This document shows, one piece after another, positions 45,055 through 57,849 of a DNA stretch of 64,000 nt (the stretch's first letter is position 1; every line of letters begins with the position of its first letter). The notes under the pieces are model-generated. The model saw nothing but the letters and a program-made list of their open reading frames with translations, was not told where the DNA came from and did not search any database. A program made the position numbers and the translations under genes. Source of the DNA: Leptodactylus fallax (lineage: Eukaryota > Chordata > Amphibia > Anura > Leptodactylidae); NCBI GenBank assembly GCA_947044405.1, contig CAMRHE010000133.1, forward strand, positions 992,001 through 1,056,000, written 5' to 3'.

Positions 45055-48000
45055 TTCCAGGGTCCTTATAGAAGCTGCATGGTCTGCCTATATGACATGT
45101 CCACTCTTAGAGTAGAGAAATACATGTCTTCAGGTTTAGACTACAAAAAGGGTTTTCTTAGGAATCTCAGTATGTATGTTCCTGTTTTTCCACCGTGCAG
45201 CTTTAAGGTTACCATGTCCACCAGTCAAAGTCTGCCTGAGTCTGCTCAGCTTGTTACAACTTTGAGACACAGACCCTATCAGAGTTCTGCTTCTCCATCC
45301 AGTCCTGGCTTGAGGTGGGGTAGTTAAGCTTGCCTCTAGCATTAGTCATTTGCTTGAGATTATTTTTGCAGCTGGGCTCCTTGTTCCTGTGTTGACTCCA
45401 TGTACCTCCCTGACTTTGCTGATCTCCTGCTTACCGACATTTAGCTTGCTCTTCTGGATTACCCCTCTATTTCTGATTTGACTTTATCTGTGACCTCCTG
45501 GAATTGACTACGGCTTGGACTCTCACACATCTCTGGCTATTTTTTTGGCTATTCCAAACTCTCCAGGTTTGACCTCAGCTTGTTTATAACCCCCTTGGCC
45601 AGCCATAGGGTTACTGGTTTGCTTCTCTCTTTGGAGGTGCACTTATTTTCTAGTACCTTCCCAAGTAGCCAAAACCATCCTTCCTTGCAGCAGGCTCTGG
45701 TGAACATCTCGGGATAACCTTAGACTCTACGAACAAAAATGGTATTGGGTTATAGACAGCTGCTTACTTGCCGAGAGGTGAATCTCTTGGTGGACCCCTG
45801 AGCAAGGTGGGTCCTCAGCTCCCTCTGGCATGGCACAGAACACTCATTGTAGTTCATACAGATACTCATTGTAAAGCATTTCAACCAAGCTTTGCATCAG
45901 TATAATATACTGGGATTATTTAAGAAACCACCAAGTTTATTTTAATATACTGTAGACACACTGGGCAACTGAGATGACATCTTGGTGCAGAGTCAGGCCC
46001 ACCAGTATCCTTCCTCCTTGGGCCCACCTTCTCCAACAATGCAGGGGCCCCAGTCACCAGTCATCTTACAGTGTCTTTTTGCTGCCTTAGGTTTTGGGTG
46101 GTGTTCAGCACATATTCCTGGCTCATCGAGCGACCAGGGCCCTAGTTCAAGGTCAACAGACAGGCAGCAGGCTACTGAGAGGACCCCGGACAGAAATAAT
46201 CAAAGACAAGGTCTAGGCTGCAATTGAAACATGAATTTATGTTGGCGCTTTTTTAGGAACTTGCAAATGAGTGTCGGGCAATATTTTCATTTAGCTGTAT
46301 AGTGAATGAATTTTACTGGTGGGCCCTAGACACCCCAGTCCAACACTGTGTTCTACTGGTACCAATCTATGGTTATATTAGGGACGTCAACCTAGAAAGC
46401 CTCCAGTGGCAAAGTCTCTATCTCCTTGTAGGGTGAAGCTTAGGCAATCCCTTAGACTCCACACCCAACACCAAACAAGACCCTAACATTTGCATGACTC
46501 TAGTGGCTCCAGTTTACAAATTTTTAAAATTTCCATGGAATTTTATTGTAATTCATACAAATTTATTACAAGAAATAATTCATTAATAGAAAGAAATGTA
46601 TTTATGACTTGTCCTAGTAAAATGAGAAGAAGAATGACCATGGAGTAGAATGGAGCAGTCCAGTCGATCTCTCCCGGGAACCCTTTGACATGTCGACATG
46701 GCATATGGATATACTATAAACACTCTTTATGACTATGACCTCAGTATTCGGACTATAGATCAGTGTTTGCCAGACATATTCCTGCAGGATCAGGAGAGTT
46801 CTCCATACATGATTAGGGAGGTCATGAGGTGTAACGAAATGAAGACTGGAGACTGATGGAATAAACATGTACAGTATAGTAAGACTTACTCTTTTGCCCA
46901 AATTGTTTTTATTTTTATTATATGTTTTTATCCTATTTTCTTTACATGCCTATGAAGGCAGCCATCTTGCTTGAGCTACTGCAGCAGATTTTTTTAGAGA
47001 TTTGCTTTGTCTCGGTGTCTCTGGGGCTGCGACCCTTTGTTTAATTTGGATGGGTAGAGCGCTGACTCTATAAACACATCAGCGTTATGTTACAGCGCTG
47101 GCTGCCGTGCGGACACCAATATGATATTATCAATGATCTCATTGCTGAAGTGCTGATATTTGCTTCTTCCCGGTATAATAAAATCACTGAATCACAGCAA
47201 CAACAAACTGTCTTCACCTAACAGCGAATTAACAGGTCCTGTGACACCTCCGTAATTTACACCTAACACAAAAATCATTGTAAGCGAAAAATTTGGCCCT
47301 AAATCGTTCCTGAGACACTTTTATGTGATATATTATCATGGAGTGTCTCGAAGGGGGCAAACAGGTTGTTAATAGAAACACTGCAGAGGCAGAGAGCGCA
47401 ACACCAAGGAGAATGCTCTTTTTTCTGTTACTTTGATGTTAACAAAAAAGAATAAAAATAGTGGAAATCCTAAAAAAAAACTTTACAGGTCACAGGTATA
47501 AAAATCAATGGGCAGGCATTGTGTCCAATGAACATCTGCAAAAAATGAAGCACATTTGGAAATAGTCTTTATTAAAAATCTTTTACCGATTCTACATAGA
47601 TCTATGTGTCTCCATGGTAACAGACTACAATAAGGCTAAGTTCACATCATTGTGAGATTCCACCGTAAGATACCACCAAAAATCAGAAGAGAGAAATGTC
47701 CTGCACAGAGAACTTTTCTCTCCACCACTTCCAGTATGAAAAAGGTGGATACTTGACGGACACCCAGTGGAGTGGTCAGGCTCGCCGTCGTTTGGTTCCC
47801 CGGGGGGCCCAAATGATGGAGAGCCCAGAACAGATATGAATGTAGTCTAAACTGGTTATGTTTATAAGGAATTTCCTCATATGTATTGGAATTGCTACTT
47901 AAGCAAATCTCAAATATGCCGCAGGAAACAGATAAGGTCTACTAGACCTGTGCATCTGTGGGCCAGTTTGAGTCTGGTAGCATGGATGCAGTAGTAGCCT

Positions 48001-49024
48001 AGTCAGGAACTGAGGCAAGGATGGTTAGTGGGTGACGGACCAAAAGAAAGAATGTAGTCAGGAATGGAGCCAAGGATCAGAATCAGGAGTAGGACAACAG
48101 GTTCCAGACAATTGCAAGAACAAGGCAGAGGCAGTATACAGGAACAAGGCTAAGGTCAGGATCAAAGTCAATCAGGAGCCAAAACCAGGAACAATAGGAG
48201 AAAAAAACAAGAGCCAGAACATGAATGAATTACAGTCAGCAGAGTCACACAGCTGGACCATGGTGGAGGATAGGAGCCGCAGCAGCAGTGGGGTCAGAGT
48301 ATTCCCATTCCCCAGAACACTATGCTGGAACCAGGTGAGATAAGAGAGCTAGGGCTATGAATAATTCACTCTGGTCCCTGAAATGCTTGTTTCTAAAGGG
48401 TTCTGTGCACTATAAGTCCTAAATAATAAAATAGGTGCATGTTACTAGGCTTTACACAAGATATTACCAAGCTGACGCGCCCTGCTCTGACATTGTTTCC
48501 TGCTCTGCAGGTATTGACTGAAGCTGCACCTACCTGACTTCCTGCTTTGTCTTTCTCCTGCATGCACTGTGCACATAATACTAGTAACACTGGGAGATTT
48601 GTAAAAATACAACCCCCTAGGTATAAAAAATGGGTGTAAGATAACTAAATGACATCTACTTGTTTCTCAGACTGAAGACTCTCTGGATGATTAAACACAG
48701 AGAATTAAATGGCAGAGAAGAAGGATAAGATGCTATCTGTAGTCTTCACCTCACTATTTACACATTCATTGTCTCACTTGCACTCTGTCAGGTCTTGTCA
48801 CACTTTGTTACAATATCCATCACTCACTCAGTCATTAGCATGTACTCTCATCTGCCATACAGAGCAATAACTATTACCGTCTCTGCTGGTATTCATCACA
48901 GACACAGAGGCAGTTATTGTCATTGTAATAGTAGAGTCACTTAGAAAATAATGAAGGATGAATGGAGGATGCCGAGCATAAAGGCAGAGTTATTCTCACT
49001 CTCTGGATTTTCCATGTTTTATAA
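45055..49024. other. Non-coding sequence with repeat relics
   Basis: 45990-46360 includes GGCCCACCAGTATCC and, at 46310-46365, TTTTACTGGTGGGCCC and CCCAGTCCAACACTG. These are the ends of a repeat also seen at 55628 and 62633. 45360-45600 and 47920-48330 look like parts of old repeats but no LTR or protein could be identified. Frames here show no domains. Confidence 0.35.
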
Positions 49025-49299
49025 AAGGTTACCACTACTAGCACTATCAGAACTACCACTACCATCACCACCACTGCTACTGACAACACCACTACTAGCC
49101 CAAATGCCACTACTAGTATCAACACTCCCCCACTACCACCAACACCACTATCAGCACTATCACTACCCCCACCATCACCACTGACAACACCACTATCAGC
49201 ACTACCTCTACCCTCACCATCACCACTGACAACAGCACTATTAGCACCAATGCCACTACTAGTATTAAGCCCACCAACTATCCCGCTACCACCAACACC
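49025..49299. repeat. Imperfect ACC/ACT trinucleotide array, first part
   Basis: Words ACCACTACC, ATCACC and AACACCACTA dominate. A longer period is hinted by repeats of ACTGACAACACCACTA at 49078 and 49180. Long minus-strand frames rich in Val and Gly are artefacts. Confidence 0.88.
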
Positions 49300-49478
49300 C
49301 AGGGATGTATCTATAATGGGTGCAGAAGTAGCAGTCACTACTGGGCCCTGCAACCTGAGGGGGGCCCAGAGATACCTCTGCCACACAAAATATACCACTA
49401 TTCTAAATGGCACATAGTATTTGGGGACACCATTACAGATTTTGCACTAAAGCCCAGGAGCTTCAAGTTACATCTCTG
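49300..49478. mobile_element. 179-bp miniature element inside the trinucleotide array
   Basis: Unlike its flanks in composition, and bounded by CAGGGATGTATCT on the left and the complement of CAGAGATGTAACT on the right (11 of 13 positions paired). CAGGGATG-type ends are seen in hAT elements, which make 8-bp duplications. The low-complexity flanks prevent a firm duplication call. Confidence 0.65.
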
Positions 49479-49870
49479 CAACCACCACCACTACCATCAC
49501 AACTACCACCACCACAACCATTAACACCTCTACCACCACTACTACCACCTCTACCACCACTACCAGTTTGATCACTACTCTCGCTGCCAGTGCATCCCTA
49601 GCACCATCTCTATCAACAGTACTACTATAACCATCACCACTACCAACAACATCGCTACCATCATCACAATCCAACAACACCACTACTGTATTGTCACCAC
49701 TATCACCAAAAGACAACACCACTACTTCCAACAGCATCACTATCAGTGCCAACACCACTCCCGACAGCGCACCACTAACACAACCTCACAAAGGACACCC
49801 GCACTCCCACCACCACAACTGGCAGCACCACCATGAGTATTTCTACTGGTAGTTCTAGCACCTTTCATAC
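49479..49870. repeat. Imperfect ACC/ACT trinucleotide array, second part
   Basis: The array resumes right after the inserted element with CCACCACCACTACC and continues, decaying, to about 49870 where ATTATTATTACTATT takes over. Confidence 0.85.
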
Positions 49871-50114
49871 TATTATTATTACTATTGTGAAAGGTTTTTT
49901 TCTTTTTAGCTAAACCGCGACACACAGAACTAAGTGACTACAGACTGTACCCTGATATCTACCATCTAAGAAAACAGCAATCAGTCAGTAATCCTACTAT
50001 TTCCCCAAGATAAGCGGCACCAGGTGTCTGACCGCGACTTGTCTTGAGCTCACAGCAAACACTTCAGCCAACCAAATGGTGGAAGGAAAATAGAAGATAT
50101 CTCATGTTATCTTA

Positions 50115-51752
<1,638 letters not shown>

Positions 51753-51754
51753 TA

Positions 51755-53519
51755 TGTTTATGGCCATCTACAGGTTCAGGAAATAGGATCCGCTCTGTAC
51801 TACTGCCAGCTGTCAGGTTATATAAGGACTGGATGGCTCATGTTGTATATGCTAGATATTTTATTATTAGCATTTTAACCCCTACAGGTACTACCCTGCC
51901 CAGGCTTCATGTATTTTACCGTGCCGGAAGGTGGACAATGGGGTAGCCTTAGGTTATAATTACAATTGGCATCTATGTCTAAGATGCTACAGGGAATCTT
52001 GCAATGGACAGTGCTCTAAGCAGACGGTGCAGAATAACAAGAACATATCCTGCACTTTTATGTAGTTCGATATGTGACTTTTTCCTGCACAGCAAATATT
52101 GATGGGATTTACATTTCTCTTTTCTTCATTGACCTCATATTTTTCATTGACAAAAATTAATTATTAACCCTTCAGAAAGCATTCTCACTTTGCTGTATTT
52201 TTCCCACACATGCCTAAAACTATTGCACAGTACTGTAGGCACTATCAGGAGGCAATGTGGGCTTCCAGTATCTAGGGGTCTCTACATCCCATTTTCCTTC
52301 ATGTGTTCCCTTAGTTTAAGTATGGAATCCAACCAAAGAAACCTTGATATGGCTCCATATGCAATAAGGGGTAAATGGAGGTAGAGAAGGTCCCCATAGG
52401 AGGTCCCCATATCGCTCAGAGGTTGTATTGGGTCATAATACACCGTAATGACACCTATATCATGAAATGAGGATTTGTCAGAAGAGATAATCACGGTAAT
52501 TTTGTGCTATTAGAATCCTATAAGCTGCAACGCGACCTATATCATGTTTATCTATCCCCAATCTTTCTTTTTGGGATTTGAAGCTTCTTTTCGTGTCTAT
52601 TAGTCTTTGATCTGCACATAAAAAGTGATTTGCATCAGGTGTCTCGGCGTTTCTTCTGTTTATTGTGAGACTAGAAAGACGAATTCTGCTTTGTAGTTTT
52701 TGTCTTTTTTCCACTGAATACAGTACACACAGCAGGATATCAACTGCAGATAAAACTGCGTCCAATACATTACTGGCATGGTATGTGACAGCACCTGGAA
52801 GGCGGCCATATTCCTACCTGGAATGAAAAGCTAGCCTTGTCCCAACAGACCCAGAAGCAAAGGACCTGAGGGTAAAATCTTTAACAGGGCCAACTATAAC
52901 ATGTCATGTATAACACCGGTATCATTTTGTGTGGCAGAAGAGCTGTCGTGCTCTCTCAGGCTCTAGGACATGGATATGCAAGGCTGTAGCAATAGGGTGG
53001 ACAGAGGCGGTAGAATCACCTGGACCCTGGTGTTTAGGTTATCTGTAGAGGGTTACAGGCCCTGATGCAAAGGCTTAGCTTGTGCCCCCCTGAGCAACCT
53101 CTCCTAGCTGTGTCCAATCTGTATATTTTAGCACAATTTACATTTCCATCTCAATCTGAGCCCAGAGCACCATGAAGACTTGTTCACAGCATGTCTGCAC
53201 ACACAAGCTTCTTATCATACTCGTCTCGTCTGTGCCTCTCACATAGTAATCATTACCCATTTTGTGTCATAGCCTTCCCCACAGAACCCTCCTTGACTAT
53301 ATGCTGCTGTCCAACTGTTCATTTTGCCATGAAAGGGTTCATTTTTTCCTTCCTGACAGTGTCAGGCTGTGTATCATAAATCACTCCAGTGCACCAGAGG
53401 ACAGGGGTCATAAATTTACGATGCACAGGCGGCTGGATATCAAAGAAGTTTATCCAGCCCTAGTGTGGTGAGGGGGACCTGTGGGCCCGCCTGGCTTCTG
53501 GGCCTGGTTGAAGTTGTGA
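51755..53519. other. Sequence without recognised features
   Basis: Open frames reach 95 codons at most and show no domain. No transposon ends or tandem repeats are evident. It could be genuine low-copy intergenic DNA. Confidence 0.35.
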
Positions 53520-54130
53520 CCACTGCACTATTGTTTGAAGCAACAATGGTGTTGCTGCTTACTGCTTTGGAGCAATGACAATGTCCTTGTTGTTTCAAAG
53601 AGCTCCTTTACCTATTGCCATATAGGCAAGATCACATAAACAGAGGCAGTGATTCACAAGGGGAAAAAAACTGTTTGATTTGGGTAAACCTAACTTATCT
53701 ATCTGCAGGGCTGGGATGATATGTGATATGAGTACAAGCACCACTCTGCCTCCAGTCACATGACTAGTTGTTGCTCCAAAGAGCTGATTTACATATTCAC
53801 AAAAATGGTGATATCTTGGCAAAGGAGGCAGCGATTCACAAGGGGAAAACACTATTTGATTCAGGGAAACCGAACCTATCGATCTGCGGAGCTCGTGATA
53901 TGCTGAGTTCTGGTGACCCTAACCTATCTATCTGCGGGGCTCAGGTGATATGCTGGGTCTGGTGACCCTAACCTATCTATTTGCAGGGCTCAGGTGATAC
54001 ACTGTTTCTAGTGACCCTAACCAATCTATCTGCGGGGCTCAGGTGATATGCTGGGTTTTAGTGACTCTAACCTATCTATCTGCAGGGCTCAGGTGATATG
54101 CTGGCTTCTGGTGGCAGTCCAATTGGAAAC
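53520..54130 (+). mobile_element. Foldback element with 49-bp units (copy D, rearranged)
   Basis: Two copies of the inner right arm occur: 53625-53720 (GGCAGTGATTCACAAGGGG then one 49-bp unit) and 53765-53870 (TTGGCAAAGGAGGCAGCGATT then units). About five forward units follow to 54110, with a sub-type reading GGGCTCAGGTGATATG. The end GGTGGCAGTCCAATTGG is diverged. The doubled arm suggests a nested insertion or internal duplication. It is the shortest of the four arrays. Confidence 0.82.
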
Positions 54131-55011
54131 TTTTTTTGGTTAGAGGACACCCCTTTAGGGGGTAAAGGCTCTTCAGGCTAATGCTTCTTAGAGGTTATAT
54201 GCGCTGGGGTTGTTAATATTCACATTTCCTTAGACCGCAGTGCGTTTATCCATTCATTCATCAGTCCTCATCCTCTATTCAGAGATAGTTACTAATTTTA
54301 GTCGCTATACGAGCCTAGAATTCCAAGACTATGAAAATAATGAGAACATCTGGCCTCTGGAGTGATACAAGGGAATATATAATCAGCAACTTTACAAGAG
54401 CTCAGTCTAGAAAAATTACCAGACACAAAGCTCTAAATTGTATTATACAGAAACGTCTTCTCCCACCCTCGTGGCGAGTTCTGCTGAGCAAAACACGGAC
54501 GTCTTGATGGATAGAAATTTTAATTACAGATAACCACAAGCTGATGTCGGCCCGATACACACTATTTATTGTCAGTAAATTCTGTCAGACAGAATTGCTT
54601 TTGTACCTCTAAGATTGCTGTGACAAGGGATGAGGTGCTCACGCTCCTGCCAGCGCGGGCCCTGGTGGGTATTGTACGCTGAAAAACAGATTTATATTCC
54701 AATTAATTATTTAAGAATTCATAGTCAGAAGTAAGCAGTGTCCAAAATGTATTATACACATACAGTCCTCTTAGCCTGTAGCAACACGATTTGCTATTCC
54801 CATTTATTTGCCCAATTTGGCTCGGTCCTTCGCCATACATACAAAATGAACATGACTTAGATTAGGATAGGTGGGTCGGGACTTTACATTGTTTTCTTAG
54901 CAAGTTGGATAACTTTAAGTTTGGGAGGATTTACAGGGATACTAGTACTCAACCCTTCCAGTATGTGGCTCCACTGACCAATCAAAATAATCCTTGTGTC
55001 TATTCGTTGGC
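54131..55011. other. Apparently low-copy sequence, no gene found
   Basis: No repeats or transposon ends seen. 54480-54720 looks unique. No frame with a domain. Confidence 0.35.
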
Positions 55012-55347
55012 TAACATACTACTAAAGTGCATACTTGCCAAGTCTCCCGGAAGCTACTTGAGGCTCCCCAAAAAAGGGGTGACCTCCTAGACTTCTGGAA
55101 GAGCTGGCAAACCTCCCAGGCAGCGTTATGTGCTGGTCATGCCCAAAAAAAGTCCTTCAGGACAACGTCACACCCCTTTCGAGGACAAAATGTGCTGGCC
55201 ATGCCCCTTTTTTGGACATGACCAGTACATGAGATGGCCTGGGAGGTTTGACAGCTCTTCCGGGAGTCCAGAGAGTCACCCCTTTTTTTGGGAGCCGTAA
55301 GGAGCTTCCAGGAGAGTTGGCATATATGCACTATAATACGTTAGTAG
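55012..55347. mobile_element. Long foldback element, about 335 bp
   Basis: Arms pair throughout: GTGCATACTTGCC at 55027 against the complement of GGCATATATGCAC at 55319, and AAAAAAGGGGTGACCTCC against its partner on the right. Both strands give similar 64-codon frames, a by-product of the palindrome. Centre near 55179. No transposase. The outer flanks (TAACATACTACTAAAG) also pair. Confidence 0.85.
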
Positions 55348-57528
55348 GGGGTGACTATCCATGATAATTTTCTCAGCTCTCTACATGCACCGTTCTTCCT
55401 GAATCCCACACCCACATATTGACAAATATGCTATAGTGCCCAATAGTACCTAGTGGCCTATTCTTAACGTCTTTGATTGTGGGCTCCATCTTTCAGGATA
55501 CCCATTGATCAGCACTGTAACACTTGCATGAATGCCATGGCTCCTAAGATATTGGCATGTCTATAAATCGGAGGAAATGTAATACTAGGTGCAGTCGATC
55601 ATGTGGATAAAGTAAATAGTGAAGTCAGTGTTGGACTGGGCCACCAGAAGTACCAGAAGATCCTCCAGTGGGCCCAGGCTTGGACTCCATAGCAGAGTAC
55701 AACCATACTAATAGATGACTTTAGAGCTGATCACTTGGCATCTACTTATGTGATGGACATCACATGTTGTGTTTAAGTGGTGGGTGGACCTCAGAAATGT
55801 TTCCTTTGTTGGGCTGGAGGAACCCCGGTCTGTCATTAACTGAAATGACACACCAACTGAGTTGACATCATGGTGCTGAAGTAGGACTTTGGCACACACA
55901 GCAGGACATGTGAAATATCTCAAGGGAGACCATCTAAACCTGGACCCAGGATGGTTGAGAGCTATGGTCTATCAGGTGGCTGTTTTCATCAAATTGTCTA
56001 TTGTTACTGACAATCCACACTGATGTCAATGTAGTGATAGCAACAACAAAAACTCAAGTGTTCACTTTTACATGTTCAGTAGAAATCTAAGACTTCATCT
56101 CATTGTCCTAATGCAAATGCCACTGAGCTACAAGGAGGACTAAAAGACACTGCAGTAATCTTCCTGGAAAATGCAACAGTGGGCTTGGTGACAACCGGAG
56201 GTGACTGCCATGCTGAAGGGACAGTCAAGGACCTGTAAATATCCAGTGCCTATATTGTGGGCAAATGTTCCTCATCTGCCTCTTCCAGTCACCATTTCTA
56301 GTTACCAAGTTGTGACACTGACCCAGAACCTAAAGCAAGGACCAGAACATTATGTCTCATTTACACAGTACATAGTGTGGAGGTACTGCACACATAGTGG
56401 GGCATGTAGAAGGCCTCCGGGGACAGTGCCTGAATTCTGGAATTGTCCGCCTCTCCAGGACAGTTGGGAGTTATTCAATAGAGCTGTCAATAAATCCCCT
56501 AATATTAATAAACATAAACAATGAGATGACTCTGCTCATTCTGTCCCATCTATACAACAAAGCTTAAAGAAACAGGAAGTATTAACATATTGCAGGGAAT
56601 TTATTAAGACTAGCATTCCGTATTCCAGTCTTATTCAAGTCAGGACCTGGTGTAGATTTCAGGTATAACTCACGCTAGCTTTCTGGCATGAGTTATAGAA
56701 AAATTGATGAGTCCCACTTTTGCAAAAAGTGGTAAGGGGGGCACAGAATGAACAATATGGCACAACTTTGGCCCAAGAAAGGGATGTGCCCAAAAATGTG
56801 CCTCATTTACACTTATCTACACCAGAAAACCAGCTTAGATGAGTTAGTAAATTCCCCCCACTGTTTGAGCTCCAGTAGGATCTGTAAAAACTGGAAAATT
56901 TTGAGATTCTATATGGACGGACAGTTACTTAAAAAATAAAAGATGTTGCTTATCAGAAATGTACATATCTAATAATACATGGAAGCTTAAATAATTTCAT
57001 AGTGAATTATGTAGGATAAAATAATAGAATTATTAAATGTAGTAAGTGGAAATTCTCTCCTTTTACACATCACACAAAGATACTGGAAATGTCACACTAC
57101 TGGTGTGTATTTTTGTTTCAGCATGACTTTCCTTTTGCTACAGGCTGAAACTAGAAGATTCCCAGACAAAACCACAGCTCACAAGGTAACCAAAGAAATG
57201 CAAGAAAAACTAAGCGCATTTGCTGTTGCATAATATAATGATTTTCTATTCTTTCAAAAAAAGAAAAATTATTGAAGGGGGAATGGACCATGCTTTCTTC
57301 TATGGACAAAATTAGTTTCTTAGATACCTACACACAATGGTTTTGGTGTCTGAAATGGAACTTTGGAAAGCATTGAAGCCCGTATTATGGGAGTCGGACT
57401 TACCTTGTCCTCTTGTCTTCTTTGTTTCTGTCTAAGCACCAAGAATTTGATGAATTTGGTGAGTCTAAAAGAGATAGAGCTCAAGCCTTCAGAAAAGAGC
57501 CCAAGAGTGAGGAATGTGTGTGCGGTAT
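55348..57528. other. Non-coding sequence with a repeat fragment
   Basis: 55628-55680 has CAGTGTTGGACTGGGCC and GGGCCCAGGCTTGG, a copy of the repeat end also at 62633 and inverted at 46350. The remainder shows no gene or clear repeat. Confidence 0.35.
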
Positions 57529-57849
57529 TTAACCCTCATGGGACACAGACATTTTTAATATTTGTATTTTTGTTTTTTACTTCCTGCATTCCAAAAGCCA
57601 TAACGTTCTCATTTTTCGTTGACTTAGTCATAGGAGGGCTTGATTTTTGTGTTACAAGTTGTACTTCAAAATGGTACCATTTAATATTCTGTATAATGTA
57701 CTGGGTCACAGGCAATGCTGCCGGGTCTGTGCTGTTTCACACAGCAAGACCCGGCAGCATTGCCTGTGACCCAGTACTTCGGAGAGGACGCCATAGTTAG
57801 TCATGTGCACCAGGATGTACGTGTACATCCTGGTGCTTGTAGGGGTTAA
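57529..57849. mobile_element. Interspersed repeat with TTAACCC...GGGGTTAA ends
   Basis: Ends TTAACCCTCATGGG and TAGGGGTTAA are inverted. The interior contains ATAACGTTCTCATTTTTCG, TAGGAGGGCTTG and ATGGTACCATTTAA, a frog repeat type I recognise, here internally shortened, and a perfect 31-bp palindrome at 57698-57777. Confidence 0.7.
57698..57777. repeat. Perfect 31-bp inverted repeat with 18-bp spacer
   Basis: 57698-57728 (GTACTGGGTCACAGGCAATG onward) is the exact complement of 57747-57777. The 18-base spacer is itself partly self-complementary (TGCTGT...ACAGCA), extending the stem. GC-rich compared with its surroundings. Confidence 0.95.

Noticed and set aside
45982..46227. 81-codon plus-strand frame
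   Set aside because: Lies in a repeat-derived stretch, has no recognised domain and no splice or promoter support.
48937..49758. Val/Gly-rich minus-strand frames of 96 and 158 codons
   Set aside because: They are translations of the ACC/ACT trinucleotide array.
55027..55331. Two 64-codon frames on opposite strands with similar protein sequence
   Set aside because: Same cause: a foldback element translated from both strands.
57363..57800. 145-codon plus-strand frame with hydrophobic stretches
   Set aside because: Its second half is the interspersed repeat at 57529-57849 including the palindrome, so the frame is accidental.
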